Shown here piece after piece: positions 51,001 through 60,755 of a DNA stretch of 64,000 nucleotides. Source of the DNA: Caryophanales bacterium UBA3631 (GTDB lineage Bacteria > Bacillota_I > Bacilli_A > RF39 > UBA660); NCBI GenBank assembly GCA_002374055.1, contig DFLA01000046.1, positions 3,774 through 67,773 of the forward strand, written 5' to 3'. Positions within the stretch are counted from its first letter, which is position 1. Each line of letters begins with the position of its first letter. The notes beneath the pieces are model-generated. The model ran no database searches. It was not told the origin of the DNA and worked only from the letters and a program-made list of their open reading frames with translations. The translations under genes were made by a program, and so were the position numbers.

Positions 51001-54000
51001 TTAAAATAGACTTAATTGGCTTGATTCATCCATGCCATCGAATATTCCCATTTCCTTCATCTTATCCATAAGTGTTTGTGATATTTTTGCTCTTGTTTGT
51101 ACTTCTTCTATACTTATGAATTCTCTTTTTTCTCTTTCTGCTACTATGTTTTTAGCGACTGTATCTCCTAGTCCATCTATTGAGTTAAATGGTGGATATA
51201 TTTCTGTATCGCTTTTTACTTTGAATGTTGTTGCTTCACTTTCATAAAGGTCTACATTTAGGAATTTTATTCCTCTAGCTGCTGCTTCCAGACAGACGTG
51301 AAGTGATTCATATACTCCATTATCTTTATTTGTTGCTTCTCTTCCTTTATTTGTTATTTCTAGTAGTTTCATTTTTATTGCGTCGTATCCTTTTATCATT
51401 GATTCTACGTCAAAGTCTGTCGCTTTACTTGTTAGCCATGATGCATAGTAGTATGCCGGCATATGTACTTTAAACCAAGCAATTCTGAATGCGCTTATTA
51501 CGTATGCAGCTGCATGGGCTTTAGGGAACATGTATTTTATTTTTGCGCATGATTCTATGAACCAGTCTGCAATTCCTGCATCTCTCATAGTTTGTTCATA
51601 TTCTACCCATTGGTCATGGTCTTTTGGTTTACTTGCTCTTCCTTTTCTTACGAACTCCATTATTTTGAATGCTTTTATTGGAGGCAATCCATTATACATT
51701 AGGTATACCATGATATCGTCACGACATCCTATAACTTGACTAAATGGTACTACGTTATTTCTTATTAATTCTTGAGCGTTTCCTAACCATACGTCTGTAC
51801 CATGTGATAGACCTGATATTTTTATTAATTCTGCGAAAGTTGTTGGTTTTGTGTCAACTAACATTTGTAGTGTAAATTTTGTTCCAAATTCAGGAATTCC
51901 TAATGTTCCTGTTTCACACATTATTTGTTCTTTAGTTACTCCTAATGGTTCTGGTGACAGGAATATTCCCATTGTTTCTTTATCGTCTAGTGGTACTGTT
52001 GTTACGTCCATTCCAGTTGCGACTTGTATCATTCTAAGTTGTGTTGGGTCTGAGTGTCCTAAGATATCCAGTTTTAATACGTCTTGGTCGATTGCGTGGT
52101 AATCAAAGTGTGTGGTTCTCCAAGCACTTGTTGGATCGTCTGCCGGGAATTGGAATGGTGTAAAGTCAAATACATCCATATAGTCTGGTATAACTACTAT
52201 TCCTCCTGGGTGTTGTCCTGTTGTTCTTTTAACTCCTGTACATCCAATTGACAGTCTTTCTATTTCTGCATTACGCATTACTATATTTTTATCTTCACAG
52301 TATCCTTTTACGAAGCCGAATGCTGTTTTTTCTGCAACTGTTCCTATTGTTCCTGCTCTATATACGTTATCTACTCCGAATAATACTTTTGTATATTCAT
52401 GGGCTGATGCTTGGTTTAAATCGGAGAAGTTAAGGTCTATATCTGGAACTTTGTCTGCGTTAAATCCAAGGAATGTTGCGAATGGCATGTCTTGTCCATC
52501 TTTTATCATTGGTGTATGACAATTTGGACATTCATGGTTTGGAAGGTCAAATCCTGATGAGTAGGTTGCTCCTAGTTCGTTTCCTTCATCATCTTGGAAT
52601 ATGCTTAGTTTACATTTATCGCATCTATAGTGTGCTGGTAGTGGATTTACTTCTGTTATTCCCATCATTGTTGCGACGAAGCTTGAACCAACTGATCCAC
52701 GGGATCCAACTAGGTATCCATCATCATTTGAGTGTTTAACTAGTCTTTGTGCGATTAGGTAGATTGGATCAAATCCTCCACCTATTATTCCTCCTAGTGT
52801 TTTCTTTAGTTTCTTTTCAAGTGCATCCCCTTCTAATGGTTCTTCACTAGTTTCTTTTACATTTTGTCTTACTAGGTCTTTTACTGCTTCTATTCCTTTT
52901 AGTATTACCTCATGTAGTTCTTTAAATGATTCTATTTCTAATTCTTGTTCTTTAAGGTTTTTGTCTTTTAGGTTATATTTAATTGTGTTTAAAACTGCAT
53001 CTCCATATAGTTCTTTTGCGATTCTTTCTTCTATGTTATATGGTAGTGGTTCTCCATACCATTCTTTAGCTTTGGTATATACTAGTTCTGTAACTACTTT
53101 TGGACAGTCTAGATAGTTTCCATCTTCTCCTTTTACTCTTGGTGAGAATGGTACTCCTCCTGTTTCTATAATTACTTCTATTATCTCTACCATATCAGCT
53201 ATTTTATTAGTATTTTCTACTACTATTTCGAATGCTAATTCTCTCCCTAGGAATTCGAATGCATCTAACATTTCTCTTGTTGTTCTAAAGTGCATTGAAG
53301 GGATACTTGTTATGTTTTGTTTAGCAAGTGGATGTCTTCCTCCTCCTGGTACTTTTTGATTTACTATTATTTCTCTATAGATTTTATCTTCTTCTTTTAA
53401 ATGATGTACGTCTCCCGTTGCGACTATTATTTTTCCTGTTTCTTCTGTTACTCTTACTACTTTTCTTATGTTTTCTAGTATTTCTGCTTTTGAACCAAAG
53501 TCATTTGTTTGTAGTAGATGGTCGTAACATTCTGGTGGTTGTACTTCTACATAGTCATAGAATTTTATTAGGTTTGTTAATTCTTCGTCTCCCTTACTTC
53601 TTGCTTCTGTGAATATTTCTGATTCGTAGCATCCACTTCCTATTAATAATCCTTCTCTATGTTTTTCTATTTCACTTCTTAGTATTCTTGGTGTTTTATA
53701 TAGGTATGTTGTGTTAGCAAGTGAGATTATTTTGAATAGGTTTTTTAGTCCTGTTTTATTAAGTGTTAGTATATTTATGTGGTGAGCTCTACCATATTTA
53801 TGTATTTCTTTTTTATCAACTAATTTATCTAAGTCTGATATTTTTTCTATGTTTCTATCTATTAGTTTTTTCATCATTTTATGGAATACTAGTGCGGTTC
53901 CTTCTGCATCGTAGTCTGCTCTATGGTGTGCGTCTTCATCCCATGGTACATCGTATCTTTTTACTAATGCGGATAGTCCATGTCTAGCGAAGTTATTGTC

Positions 54001-55644
54001 TAGTGTTCTTGATAGTTCTAGTGTGTCTATGACTGTGTTTGTAAATTTACCAAGGTTGTATTTTTTGTATGCCATTTCTAGGAATGATATATCGAATTTT
54101 GCGTTATGGGCAACCATTGGTAGGTCGCCTGTCCACTCTATGAAACGTTTTGTTACATTTTCTTCTGTATCTTTATCTTTTAACATTTCATCTGTTATAA
54201 GTGTTAATTCTGTTATTTTTTTAGGTAGTGGACAGTTTGGATTTATTAGTTCATCGAATCTATCTATTATTTCTCCATTTTTGATTTTAACGGCACCAAT
54301 TTCAATCATTTGGTCTTTCCCTGCTGCGTTAAATCCTGTTGTTTCTGTATCGAATACTACAAATGTGTTGTCGATTAGATTTGTATCGTTTGGTCTTGTT
54401 ACAATTATTACGGAGTCGTCTATCATTGTTAATTCTGTTCCATAGATAGCTTTGAATTTATCTTCTTCGTTTTCTACTCCTTTATTCATATCACATACTG
54501 TGTGGTATACGTCTGGGAATGCTTGACATCCATTATGGTCTGTTATTGCGATGGCTTTATGTCCCCATTTTTTTGCTTGTTTGATTAAAGCTTTTGGTTC
54601 TACTAATCCATCCATTTGACTCATTACTGTATGTGCATGTAGTTCAACACGTTTTTTTTCTGCATCGTCTATTATTTCTTGTTCCTTGTGTTCAATTACA
54701 TTCATATCTCTTATTTGGAATGTTAGTTCTTTTGCGTATTGATCGTCTTTGATATTTCCTTTTAGTCTGAACCATGAGCCAATACTCAAGTGACCTTTTA
54801 TTGATTTAAATTCATCTTCATCGTTTACAAATATTTTTGCGTATATACTATCTGTGTTGTCTGTTAGTTTTAGTGTTATTATTTTTAAGTCTGTTTTTGT
54901 TTCTATTATATCAGGATCTGCATAAATGTATGCTTCTATTGTAACGTTGTTTTGCTCTGTAGCGATTTGATCCATTCTTATAGGTTTATCTTCTATTGTT
55001 CTTCCTATTACTACGTTGGGATTATCTTTTTCTACAATTAGTGGTGGCCTTTTGTAGTCTTTCGGAATGAATCTTTTCTTTTCTTCTTTTGGTTCTTCTG
55101 GTGGGGTTGGTTCTACATAGACTACTTCTTTATTTATTTCTTTATTTATCTCTTCTTGTATTTCATTGTTTAATTCTTCATTTATTATTATATTTATATT
55201 TATTTCTCCATATCCGTATCTTTTTAAATTTGTTTTTAATAAATCAGATATTCCGTTTAGTTTCATTTTTTCTGCAAGATTTGCGACTTCTATAGTTAGT
55301 GTGTTGTTTTCTAGTTTTATATTATTGTTTTTAAACATTTGAAGAAGTGGTTGTTCTTCTTTTTTTAAGTCTAGTATATATCCATAGTAGTCTTTTAAGT
55401 AATCATCATTTATTTCTTGTGGTTTTAAAATAATTTCTGTATTATAGTCTTTAAATCTTAGTTTTAGTTTTTTTACTAGTTCTAGATATGCATTAAGTGG
55501 TAAAATGTTTTCTATTTCAAATATAAATGAGTGTATTTTTGTATTTGTGTTTATAATTATTTTTAGATTTCCGTCTTTGAAGTATTTATAGTTTTCCTCA
55601 TTGTATTTTAATTGTTCTAATAAAAGTTTTAATTTATCATGCAT
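51001..55644 (-). CDS. polC: DNA polymerase III, PolC type
   Basis: 1547 residues from the ATG at 55644 (GGTGAG site; the ATG at 55656 precedes it). Replicative polymerase of Gram-positive bacteria. Order: N-terminal domain (1-200), OB-fold (about 220-310), PHP domain part (VELHAHTVMSQMDG) interrupted by the proofreading exonuclease (VVFDTETTGFNAAG, HNAKFDISFLE, HRADYDAEGT), then the C-family core with YLVGSRGSVGSSFVA, the CDKC...CPNCHT zinc site and PDIDLNFS catalytic Asp pair. Ends SLF-type clamp-binding tail (SQLSLF). Confidence 0.97.
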   Translation of the reverse strand: MHDKLKLLLEQLKYNEENYKYFKDGNLKIIINTNTKIHSFIFEIENILPLNAYLELVKKLKLRFKDYNTEIILKPQEINDDYLKDYYGYILDLKKEEQPLLQMFKNNNIKLENNTLTIEVANLAEKMKLNGISDLLKTNLKRYGYGEININIIINEELNNEIQEEINKEINKEVVYVEPTPPEEPKEEKKRFIPKDYKRPPLIVEKDNPNVVIGRTIEDKPIRMDQIATEQNNVTIEAYIYADPDIIETKTDLKIITLKLTDNTDSIYAKIFVNDEDEFKSIKGHLSIGSWFRLKGNIKDDQYAKELTFQIRDMNVIEHKEQEIIDDAEKKRVELHAHTVMSQMDGLVEPKALIKQAKKWGHKAIAITDHNGCQAFPDVYHTVCDMNKGVENEEDKFKAIYGTELTMIDDSVIIVTRPNDTNLIDNTFVVFDTETTGFNAAGKDQMIEIGAVKIKNGEIIDRFDELINPNCPLPKKITELTLITDEMLKDKDTEENVTKRFIEWTGDLPMVAHNAKFDISFLEMAYKKYNLGKFTNTVIDTLELSRTLDNNFARHGLSALVKRYDVPWDEDAHHRADYDAEGTALVFHKMMKKLIDRNIEKISDLDKLVDKKEIHKYGRAHHINILTLNKTGLKNLFKIISLANTTYLYKTPRILRSEIEKHREGLLIGSGCYESEIFTEARSKGDEELTNLIKFYDYVEVQPPECYDHLLQTNDFGSKAEILENIRKVVRVTEETGKIIVATGDVHHLKEEDKIYREIIVNQKVPGGGRHPLAKQNITSIPSMHFRTTREMLDAFEFLGRELAFEIVVENTNKIADMVEIIEVIIETGGVPFSPRVKGEDGNYLDCPKVVTELVYTKAKEWYGEPLPYNIEERIAKELYGDAVLNTIKYNLKDKNLKEQELEIESFKELHEVILKGIEAVKDLVRQNVKETSEEPLEGDALEKKLKKTLGGIIGGGFDPIYLIAQRLVKHSNDDGYLVGSRGSVGSSFVATMMGITEVNPLPAHYRCDKCKLSIFQDDEGNELGATYSSGFDLPNHECPNCHTPMIKDGQDMPFATFLGFNADKVPDIDLNFSDLNQASAHEYTKVLFGVDNVYRAGTIGTVAEKTAFGFVKGYCEDKNIVMRNAEIERLSIGCTGVKRTTGQHPGGIVVIPDYMDVFDFTPFQFPADDPTSAWRTTHFDYHAIDQDVLKLDILGHSDPTQLRMIQVATGMDVTTVPLDDKETMGIFLSPEPLGVTKEQIMCETGTLGIPEFGTKFTLQMLVDTKPTTFAELIKISGLSHGTDVWLGNAQELIRNNVVPFSQVIGCRDDIMVYLMYNGLPPIKAFKIMEFVRKGRASKPKDHDQWVEYEQTMRDAGIADWFIESCAKIKYMFPKAHAAAYVISAFRIAWFKVHMPAYYYASWLTSKATDFDVESMIKGYDAIKMKLLEITNKGREATNKDNGVYESLHVCLEAAARGIKFLNVDLYESEATTFKVKSDTEIYPPFNSIDGLGDTVAKNIVAEREKREFISIEEVQTRAKISQTLMDKMKEMGIFDGMDESSQLSLF

Positions 55645-55751
55645 ACTTCTCACCATTAATTATTTTAACAAAAAAAAAGTATTAATTTAATACTTTTAAG
55701 ATAGTTTTTTTATTTTTTTATTTTAGATTTTATTTATATTGTTGTCAATTA

Positions 55752-56888
55752 TTATTTTATATATTTATTTATATCTAAATGTTTTATTTTTGTTCTATCA
55801 AATTCTATTAGTTCAGGATTTAATGATATTTCCATATTTTGGATTGTTGGTGTTATATATTTTTTTGTATATCTTTTAGATATTAATATTTTTTTATCTA
55901 TTAGTGGGTATATTTTTTCTTCTAGTATTTTTATTAGTTTATCCTTTGAATTATATCTATTATATATAGTGATTAGGTCTTTTATTGTTATATTTCCATT
56001 CATTGTAAGCAAGTATTCTAACGTTTGAAGATCATATTTTGATAGGTATTCATCTGTGTTCTTTTCTATGTTATGAATTATATATTCTTTTTCTAATTCT
56101 TGTTCTACTGATTCTAACATGTATTTTATGAATAAAGTTATATCTCCATAGTTTCTCCCTTTTATTATATTTGGTTCATAGTTTTTTTGATTAAATGCGA
56201 TTGCTCGATTGAATATTATGTATGGATAATCCTTATTATTTAATAAGTACCACATTGCGACTGTTCTACTTGTTCTTCCATTTACATCAAAGTATGGATG
56301 GATATATACAAAGTAAAAGTGCATTATCTGTGATTTTACAAATTTATCTATTTCTGTTTCTTCTAATATATCATTGTTTATAAAATCGAATAATTGATTC
56401 ATATGGTATTCTATTTTATTTTCATTTATTCCCATGTATGGTTCTATATCAAGCCTATTTCCTTTTATTATATATACTGGTGCTGTTCTATAGTATTCTC
56501 CCATCCTTATTTTATCTCTTGGTTTTAATATATTTTCACTTAATAGTTGATATAGTTCTTTTAATGAATCTTTATCTATTTTTTTATGTGTTAGTATATA
56601 TTGATATCCATGATATAGATTAATTATTCTTTGTCTTTCTGTTTGTGATAAGTCATCTTTTCTTTGTGTTATTACCTTGTCTATTATTGATAGGTCATCT
56701 TTTATTCCTTCTATTACATTGTTGGATTTAATTTCTTGACTTATCATCATTGACCTGGCAAATTTTAGTGTTTTCATATAGTCCAATCCATCTATAAATT
56801 CTAATAGTTCTTCTTTATATGGTTTTAGGTATTCACTATTTATTCTTATATTTGTACCTTGATTTGTTTCTAAATTAAATTTTGTCAT
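55752..56888 (-). CDS. Fic family AMP-transferase with N-terminal inhibitory motif
   Basis: 378 residues from the ATG at 56888 after GGAGG; the frame start at 56918 has no site. Fic motif HPYFDVNGRTSR is complete, so it should transfer AMP to a protein hydroxyl. Near the N-terminus SNNVIEG matches the (S/T)xxxE(G/N) inhibitory helix of class II Fic proteins, which blocks activity until relieved. C-terminal ~90 residues resemble a winged helix (NGNITIKDLITIYNR). No toxin-antitoxin partner gene adjacent. Confidence 0.88.
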   Translation of the reverse strand: MTKFNLETNQGTNIRINSEYLKPYKEELLEFIDGLDYMKTLKFARSMMISQEIKSNNVIEGIKDDLSIIDKVITQRKDDLSQTERQRIINLYHGYQYILTHKKIDKDSLKELYQLLSENILKPRDKIRMGEYYRTAPVYIIKGNRLDIEPYMGINENKIEYHMNQLFDFINNDILEETEIDKFVKSQIMHFYFVYIHPYFDVNGRTSRTVAMWYLLNNKDYPYIIFNRAIAFNQKNYEPNIIKGRNYGDITLFIKYMLESVEQELEKEYIIHNIEKNTDEYLSKYDLQTLEYLLTMNGNITIKDLITIYNRYNSKDKLIKILEEKIYPLIDKKILISKRYTKKYITPTIQNMEISLNPELIEFDRTKIKHLDINKYIK

Positions 56889-56939
56889 AGTTTCCTCCAA
56901 TGTTCGATATTTTAACATATATGTTTTTATTTTACAATT

Positions 56940-56965
56940 AAAAAAATCCAGATTTTTTCTGAATT
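56940..56965 (-). terminator. Terminator after the lipoprotein / trxB-fragment
   Basis: AATTCAGA/TCTGGATT (one G-U) plus seven U on the minus strand. It stands behind the trxB fragment and may be the original trxB terminator. Confidence 0.8.
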
Positions 56966-56968
56966 TTT

Positions 56969-57063
56969 TGTTTCATTTATATATTTTATAGCTTCTGTTG
57001 TGGCAACTGTTCCAGTTTTTGTTGTGGTTACTAGTTGTACAAGATTTTTTTCTATTTTCCCAT
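56969..57063 (-). pseudogene. Duplicated 3' fragment of trxB
   Basis: In one frame it reads KIEKNLVQLVTTTKTGTVAT then TEAIKYINETK, matching the trxB C-terminus (TKNLRQLVTATSDGSIAAT, TEAIKYINENK). Over about 78 bp most bases are identical to 57826-57903. There is no start codon in that frame. It lies on the far side of the lipoprotein gene, so that gene is flanked by two copies of the trxB 3' end. Confidence 0.85.
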
Positions 57064-57078
57064 GATATAGATTTATTT

Positions 57079-57810
57079 TTAATGTCTGTTTTCTTCTTCT
57101 TCTAATTTTTTTGTTATTCTATCTAGTGTTTCTTTCATCATGTCATCATATGATTTTGCTTGTAATGCTTCATCAGGAATTATTACTTGTGTTTCGTTGT
57201 ATTTTTCATATTTTATTACTATGTCTGTTTTTATATTTTCGTACTGTACTGGTATAATTATTTTTGAAATATATGTTCCATCTGTATATATTTTAATTTT
57301 TATTGTTTCTTCTTTTGTATCTGTAAATTCTCCTATTTTGTCTTCTATTTCATTTTTATTGATTAAAGCTTCATATTTATTTTTATTTTCTATATCTGAA
57401 TTTTGTTTTGTTATATTTTGATTAGTTAATAGATTTATAAAGTTATATGTTATTTGTTTATTTCCGTCATCGTCTGTTGTTTTTTTTACCCATTCTGTTA
57501 TTTTAATATATGTGGTAATTTTGTTTGTTTCGTCTTCTTTTTCCATATATATTTCTGATTTTTCATTATTTATTCCTGATTCTAATCCTTCTATTTTAAA
57601 TTTTGTATATTTATCTGATGCTTCTATTTTAATTTTTTTTGGATAGTTATTTGTTATCATATTTATTGTTACATTTTCTGCATTTAGGGAATTATTTATT
57701 GTTTGTTGTATGTTTTCGTTTTTTAATTTGGTATCTATTTTTTCATTATTATTTTTCAAGTTGCATCCTGTTAATATTATTAATGAAAGTATTATTAATA
57801 TTTTTTTCAT
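57079..57810 (-). CDS. Putative lipoprotein, unknown function
   Basis: 243 residues, signal peptide with lipobox LTGC (Cys16). The body is strand-rich and charged (VTINMITNNYPKKIKIEAS, KFKIEGLES, TYIKITEWVKK), like the LppX/LolA-type or DUF6612-type solute or lipid carriers, but that is a guess from character only. AAGGAG ribosome site. Follows trxB by 2 bp. It is bracketed by trxB and a duplicated trxB fragment, so it was probably inserted here. Confidence 0.75.
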   Translation of the reverse strand: MKKILIILSLIILTGCNLKNNNEKIDTKLKNENIQQTINNSLNAENVTINMITNNYPKKIKIEASDKYTKFKIEGLESGINNEKSEIYMEKEDETNKITTYIKITEWVKKTTDDDGNKQITYNFINLLTNQNITKQNSDIENKNKYEALINKNEIEDKIGEFTDTKEETIKIKIYTDGTYISKIIIPVQYENIKTDIVIKYEKYNETQVIIPDEALQAKSYDDMMKETLDRITKKLEEEENRH

Positions 57811-57812
57811 TT

Positions 57813-58709
57813 TTACTCCTTATTTTCGTTTATATATTTTATAGCTTCTGTCGCAGCAATTGATCCATCGCTTGTTGCGGTTACTAGTTGTCTTAAATTT
57901 TTTGTTCTATTGTCTCCTGCTACGAATATGTTTTTTATGTTTGTTTTACAGTCTTCATTTGCAATTACGTATCCTTGTTCATTTATGTTTATTATTTTTT
58001 TAAAGTTTTCTGTTTCTGGAACCTGGCCTATTGCGATAAATAGTCCATCTATATTTAGTGTTTGTGTTTCTTTATTATTTGTTATTTCTATACTTTCAAG
58101 TTTATTTTCACCATTTAGTTTTGTTACTGTTGTATTTAGTAATATTTTTACGTTTTGTTTTTCTTTTAGTTGATCTAATAATATTTCTTCTGCTTTGAAG
58201 GTTTCTCTTCTATGTATTAGGTAGACTGTTTCAGCTATATCTGACAAGTATATTGCGTCTTCTACTGCGGTGTTTCCTCCACCTTGGACTGCTACTACTT
58301 TATTTTTATAGAATGCCCCATCGCATGTTGCACAGTATGATATTCCTTTTCCTGTTAGTTTTTCTTCGTTTTCTAGTTTCAGTTTTCTATTGTCTGCTCC
58401 TGTTGCTAGAATGATTGTTTTTGTTTTGTATGTTTCTTTTGTTGTTGTTACTTCTGTTTCGTTTATGTCTACTACTTTTTCAAATTTTATTTCTGCACCT
58501 AAATCTTTTGCTTGATTATATAGTTTTGTAGCAAAATCAAATCCACTTATTCCTGGATTTACTGGATAGTTTTCTATTGTTTTTGTATTTATTATTTGTC
58601 CACCATATGTGTTTGCTTCTAGTACTAGTACTTTTTTATTTGCGCGTCTTGCGTATATTGCTGCTGTTAATCCTGCTGGTCCTGCTCCTACTATTATTAT
58701 ATCGTACAC
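57813..58709 (-). CDS. trxB: Thioredoxin reductase
   Basis: 298 residues, GTG start after AAGGTGAT. FAD site IIVGAGPAGLTAAIYA, redox pair CATC in GISYCATCDGAFY, NADPH site VQGGGNTAVEDAIYL, and C-terminal GDNRTKNLRQLVTAT. Transfers electrons from NADPH to thioredoxin. Last of a three-gene run gpx - marR - trxB that makes a peroxide-defence operon. Confidence 0.95.
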   Translation of the reverse strand: MYDIIIVGAGPAGLTAAIYARRANKKVLVLEANTYGGQIINTKTIENYPVNPGISGFDFATKLYNQAKDLGAEIKFEKVVDINETEVTTTKETYKTKTIILATGADNRKLKLENEEKLTGKGISYCATCDGAFYKNKVVAVQGGGNTAVEDAIYLSDIAETVYLIHRRETFKAEEILLDQLKEKQNVKILLNTTVTKLNGENKLESIEITNNKETQTLNIDGLFIAIGQVPETENFKKIININEQGYVIANEDCKTNIKNIFVAGDNRTKNLRQLVTATSDGSIAATEAIKYINENKE

Positions 58710-58713
58710 GTTA

Positions 58714-59151
58714 TCACCTTTCTTCTATGTTTTCTAGTATTTTATATAGTGTTTTGTATAGTATTATTGTTTCGTCTTTTTCTAGGTTTATACATTTTCC
58801 TATTTGTTTTGGTATTTCTAGTGCTTGTTGTTTTAGGGTTTCTCCCTTTTTTGTTAGTTTAATTACTAAGTTTCTTTCATCTTTTTCTGATTTTGTTCTT
58901 TTTATATATTCTTTTTGTTCTAGTTTTTTTAGTAATGGGGTTAATGTATTTGAGTCTAGCAATAGTGTTTTTCCTAGTTCTTTTACATTTGTTTCTTGAT
59001 TTTCCCATAAATACATCATTACTATATATTGTGTATATGTAAGGTTTAGTTTATTTAAGTATGGTGTATATTTTCTTATTATTTCTTTTGAACATAGGTA
59101 TATTGGGAAGCATAGTTGATTTTTTAGTTTTAATGGTTCATATTGTTCCAT
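58714..59151 (-). CDS. MarR-family regulator, OhrR type
   Basis: 145 residues. Winged-helix MarR fold with the OhrR pattern LCFPIYLCSKEIIRKYTPYL, LNLTYTQYIVMMYLWE, LLLDSNTLTPLLKKLE and DERNL. Cys14 is at the place of the peroxide-sensing Cys of OhrR, with a second Cys at 20. So it likely represses this operon and is inactivated by organic peroxide. Shares one base with the gpx stop and lies 4 bp from trxB. Confidence 0.85.
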   Translation of the reverse strand: MEQYEPLKLKNQLCFPIYLCSKEIIRKYTPYLNKLNLTYTQYIVMMYLWENQETNVKELGKTLLLDSNTLTPLLKKLEQKEYIKRTKSEKDERNLVIKLTKKGETLKQQALEIPKQIGKCINLEKDETIILYKTLYKILENIEER

Positions 59152-59690
59152 TATATTATTTCTTTTAAGTCCTTTTCTATATTTTTGGGGTCAAATGTTG
59201 GATCGTATCTTTTAATTACGTTTCCGTTTTTATCTACTAGGAATTTTGTGAAGTTCCATTTTATGTCTTCTTTATTTTTATATGTTGTACTTATTTTTTC
59301 TATTGCTTTCATTGCCATTTTGTTTTTTATACCTTCTATTATTTCATTTGGCTGTTGTTTTTTTAGGTATGTGTATAATGGGTGTTCATTTTCTCCATTT
59401 ACTTCTATTTTTGATAATTGGTCGAATTGTGTTTGATATTTTGCAGTACAAAACTCGTGTATTTCATCGTCTGTTCCTGGCGCTTGATGTCCAAATTGGT
59501 TACATGGGAAGTCTAGTATTTCTAGTCCTTGATTGTGGTATTCATCGTATAGTTTTTCTAATCCTTTGTATTGTGGTGTAAATCCACATCCTGTTGCTGT
59601 ATTTACTATTATTAGTGTTTTTCCTTTATAGTTTTCTAGTGATAATTCTTTACCTTCTCTATTTGTTATTTTTATGTCATATATACTCAT
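59151..59690 (-). CDS. Glutathione peroxidase-family thiol peroxidase
   Basis: 179 residues. Catalytic Cys35 in NTATGCGFTPQY, Gln and Phe-Pro-Cys in FPCNQFGHQAPG, and WNFTKFLVDKNG with the Trp/Asn of the tetrad. The Cys in FPCNQF is the usual resolving or structural Cys. Such Cys enzymes in Bacilli normally use thioredoxin, which fits trxB in the same operon. GGAGG ribosome site. Confidence 0.92.
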   Translation of the reverse strand: MSIYDIKITNREGKELSLENYKGKTLIIVNTATGCGFTPQYKGLEKLYDEYHNQGLEILDFPCNQFGHQAPGTDDEIHEFCTAKYQTQFDQLSKIEVNGENEHPLYTYLKKQQPNEIIEGIKNKMAMKAIEKISTTYKNKEDIKWNFTKFLVDKNGNVIKRYDPTFDPKNIEKDLKEII

Positions 59691-59785
59691 ATTATTCCTC
59701 CTTTTTTAGTCGCATACGATTTAATTTTATCATATTGTTTTTAATTTTTCAATATTTTTTTTAAAAAAAAACTCGATAATTCGAG

Positions 59786-60541
59786 TTAATCTTCTAGTCT
59801 TGGTGTTAGTATTTCATATCCTGTTTCTGTTACTAATACTGTGTGTTCATAGTGTGCTGCATCGCTTCCATCTTCTGTTTTTATTGTCCAATCATCATCC
59901 ATTATATATATATATCTTTCTCCAAATGTTAGCATTGGTTCTATACAGATTACCATTCCTGGTTTTAGTTTTGCTCCTGTGTTTGGTGTACCATAGTTAG
60001 GTACGTCTGGATCTTCGTGCATTTCTTGTCCTATTCCATGTCCACATAGTTCTCTTACTACTCCTAGGTTATGGTCTTTTGCGTATGTTTCTACTGCGTG
60101 TGATATATCACCTATTCTATTTCCTGGTTTTACCATTTTTATTCCTTCGTATAGTGCTTGTTCTGTATGTTGCATAAGGTATTTTTTATTTTCGTCTATT
60201 GTTCCTACTGCGTATGTCCATGCGGCGTCTCCTTGGTATCCTTTATATCCTATTACAACGTCTATTGTTATTATGTCTCCGTTTTTTAGTTTATAGTTGT
60301 CTGGTATTCCGTGTACTACAGTGTCGTTTACGCTTGCACATATTGATGCTGGATATCCTTCGTATCCTAGTTCTGTTGGAGTTGCATCGTTTTTTCTTAT
60401 AAAGTCTTCGCATAGTTTATCTAGTTCTTTTGTTGTGATTCCTTCTTTAATGTATGGTTTTATAAACTTGTGCATTTTTGATACTAGCATTCCAGCATGT
60501 CTCATTAGTTCTATTTCTCTTTCACTTTTTATTGTTATCAT
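59786..60541 (-). CDS. map: Methionine aminopeptidase
   Basis: 251 residues. Type I MetAP: His in GYPASICASVNDTVVHGIP, metal Asp in TIDVVIGYKGYQGDAAWTYAV, His in CGHGIGQEMHEDP, Glu in ICIEPML and in YEHTVLVTE. Removes N-terminal Met. No Cys-rich linker. Sits beside tRNA-Ala rather than in the ribosomal-protein operon where Bacilli usually carry it. Confidence 0.95.
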   Translation of the reverse strand: MITIKSEREIELMRHAGMLVSKMHKFIKPYIKEGITTKELDKLCEDFIRKNDATPTELGYEGYPASICASVNDTVVHGIPDNYKLKNGDIITIDVVIGYKGYQGDAAWTYAVGTIDENKKYLMQHTEQALYEGIKMVKPGNRIGDISHAVETYAKDHNLGVVRELCGHGIGQEMHEDPDVPNYGTPNTGAKLKPGMVICIEPMLTFGERYIYIMDDDWTIKTEDGSDAAHYEHTVLVTETGYEILTPRLED

Positions 60542-60560
60542 ATTGTCCTTCTTTCTTTTA

Positions 60561-60588
60561 TAAAAAATAAAAACCCTCGAAGGGGTTT
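60561..60588 (-). terminator. Terminator of tRNA-Ala
   Basis: AAACCC/GGGTTT with UUCG-like loop, then a U-rich tract on the minus strand. Confidence 0.85.
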
Positions 60589-60600
60589 ATAATTCATACA

Positions 60601-60677
60601 TGGTGGAGGATAAGGGATTCGAACCCTTGACCCCTTGCGTGCAAGGCAAGTGCTCTAGCCAACTGAGCTAATCCCCC
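60601..60677 (-). tRNA. tRNA-Ala (UGC)
   Basis: Complete cloverleaf: acceptor GGGGGAT/ATCCTCC, D-arm GCTC/GAGC, anticodon arm CTTGC-[CTTGCAC]-GCAAG with anticodon TGC (60641-60643), T-arm AAGGG-TTCGAAT-CCCTT, and encoded CCA. Promoter upstream and terminator downstream, so it is transcribed alone. Confidence 0.97.
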
Positions 60678-60696
60678 ATGTCAAATGAACGATTTG

Positions 60697-60726
60697 ATTA
60701 TACCACATATATTTTTGTAAAGTCAA
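60697..60726 (-). promoter_or_regulatory. Promoter of tRNA-Ala
   Basis: On the minus strand TTGACT (60721-60726), 18-nt spacer, TATAAT (60697-60702), with TG upstream of the -10. Confidence 0.85.
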
Positions 60727-60755
60727 TAGTTTTTTTATATTTTTATGTAAGTATT

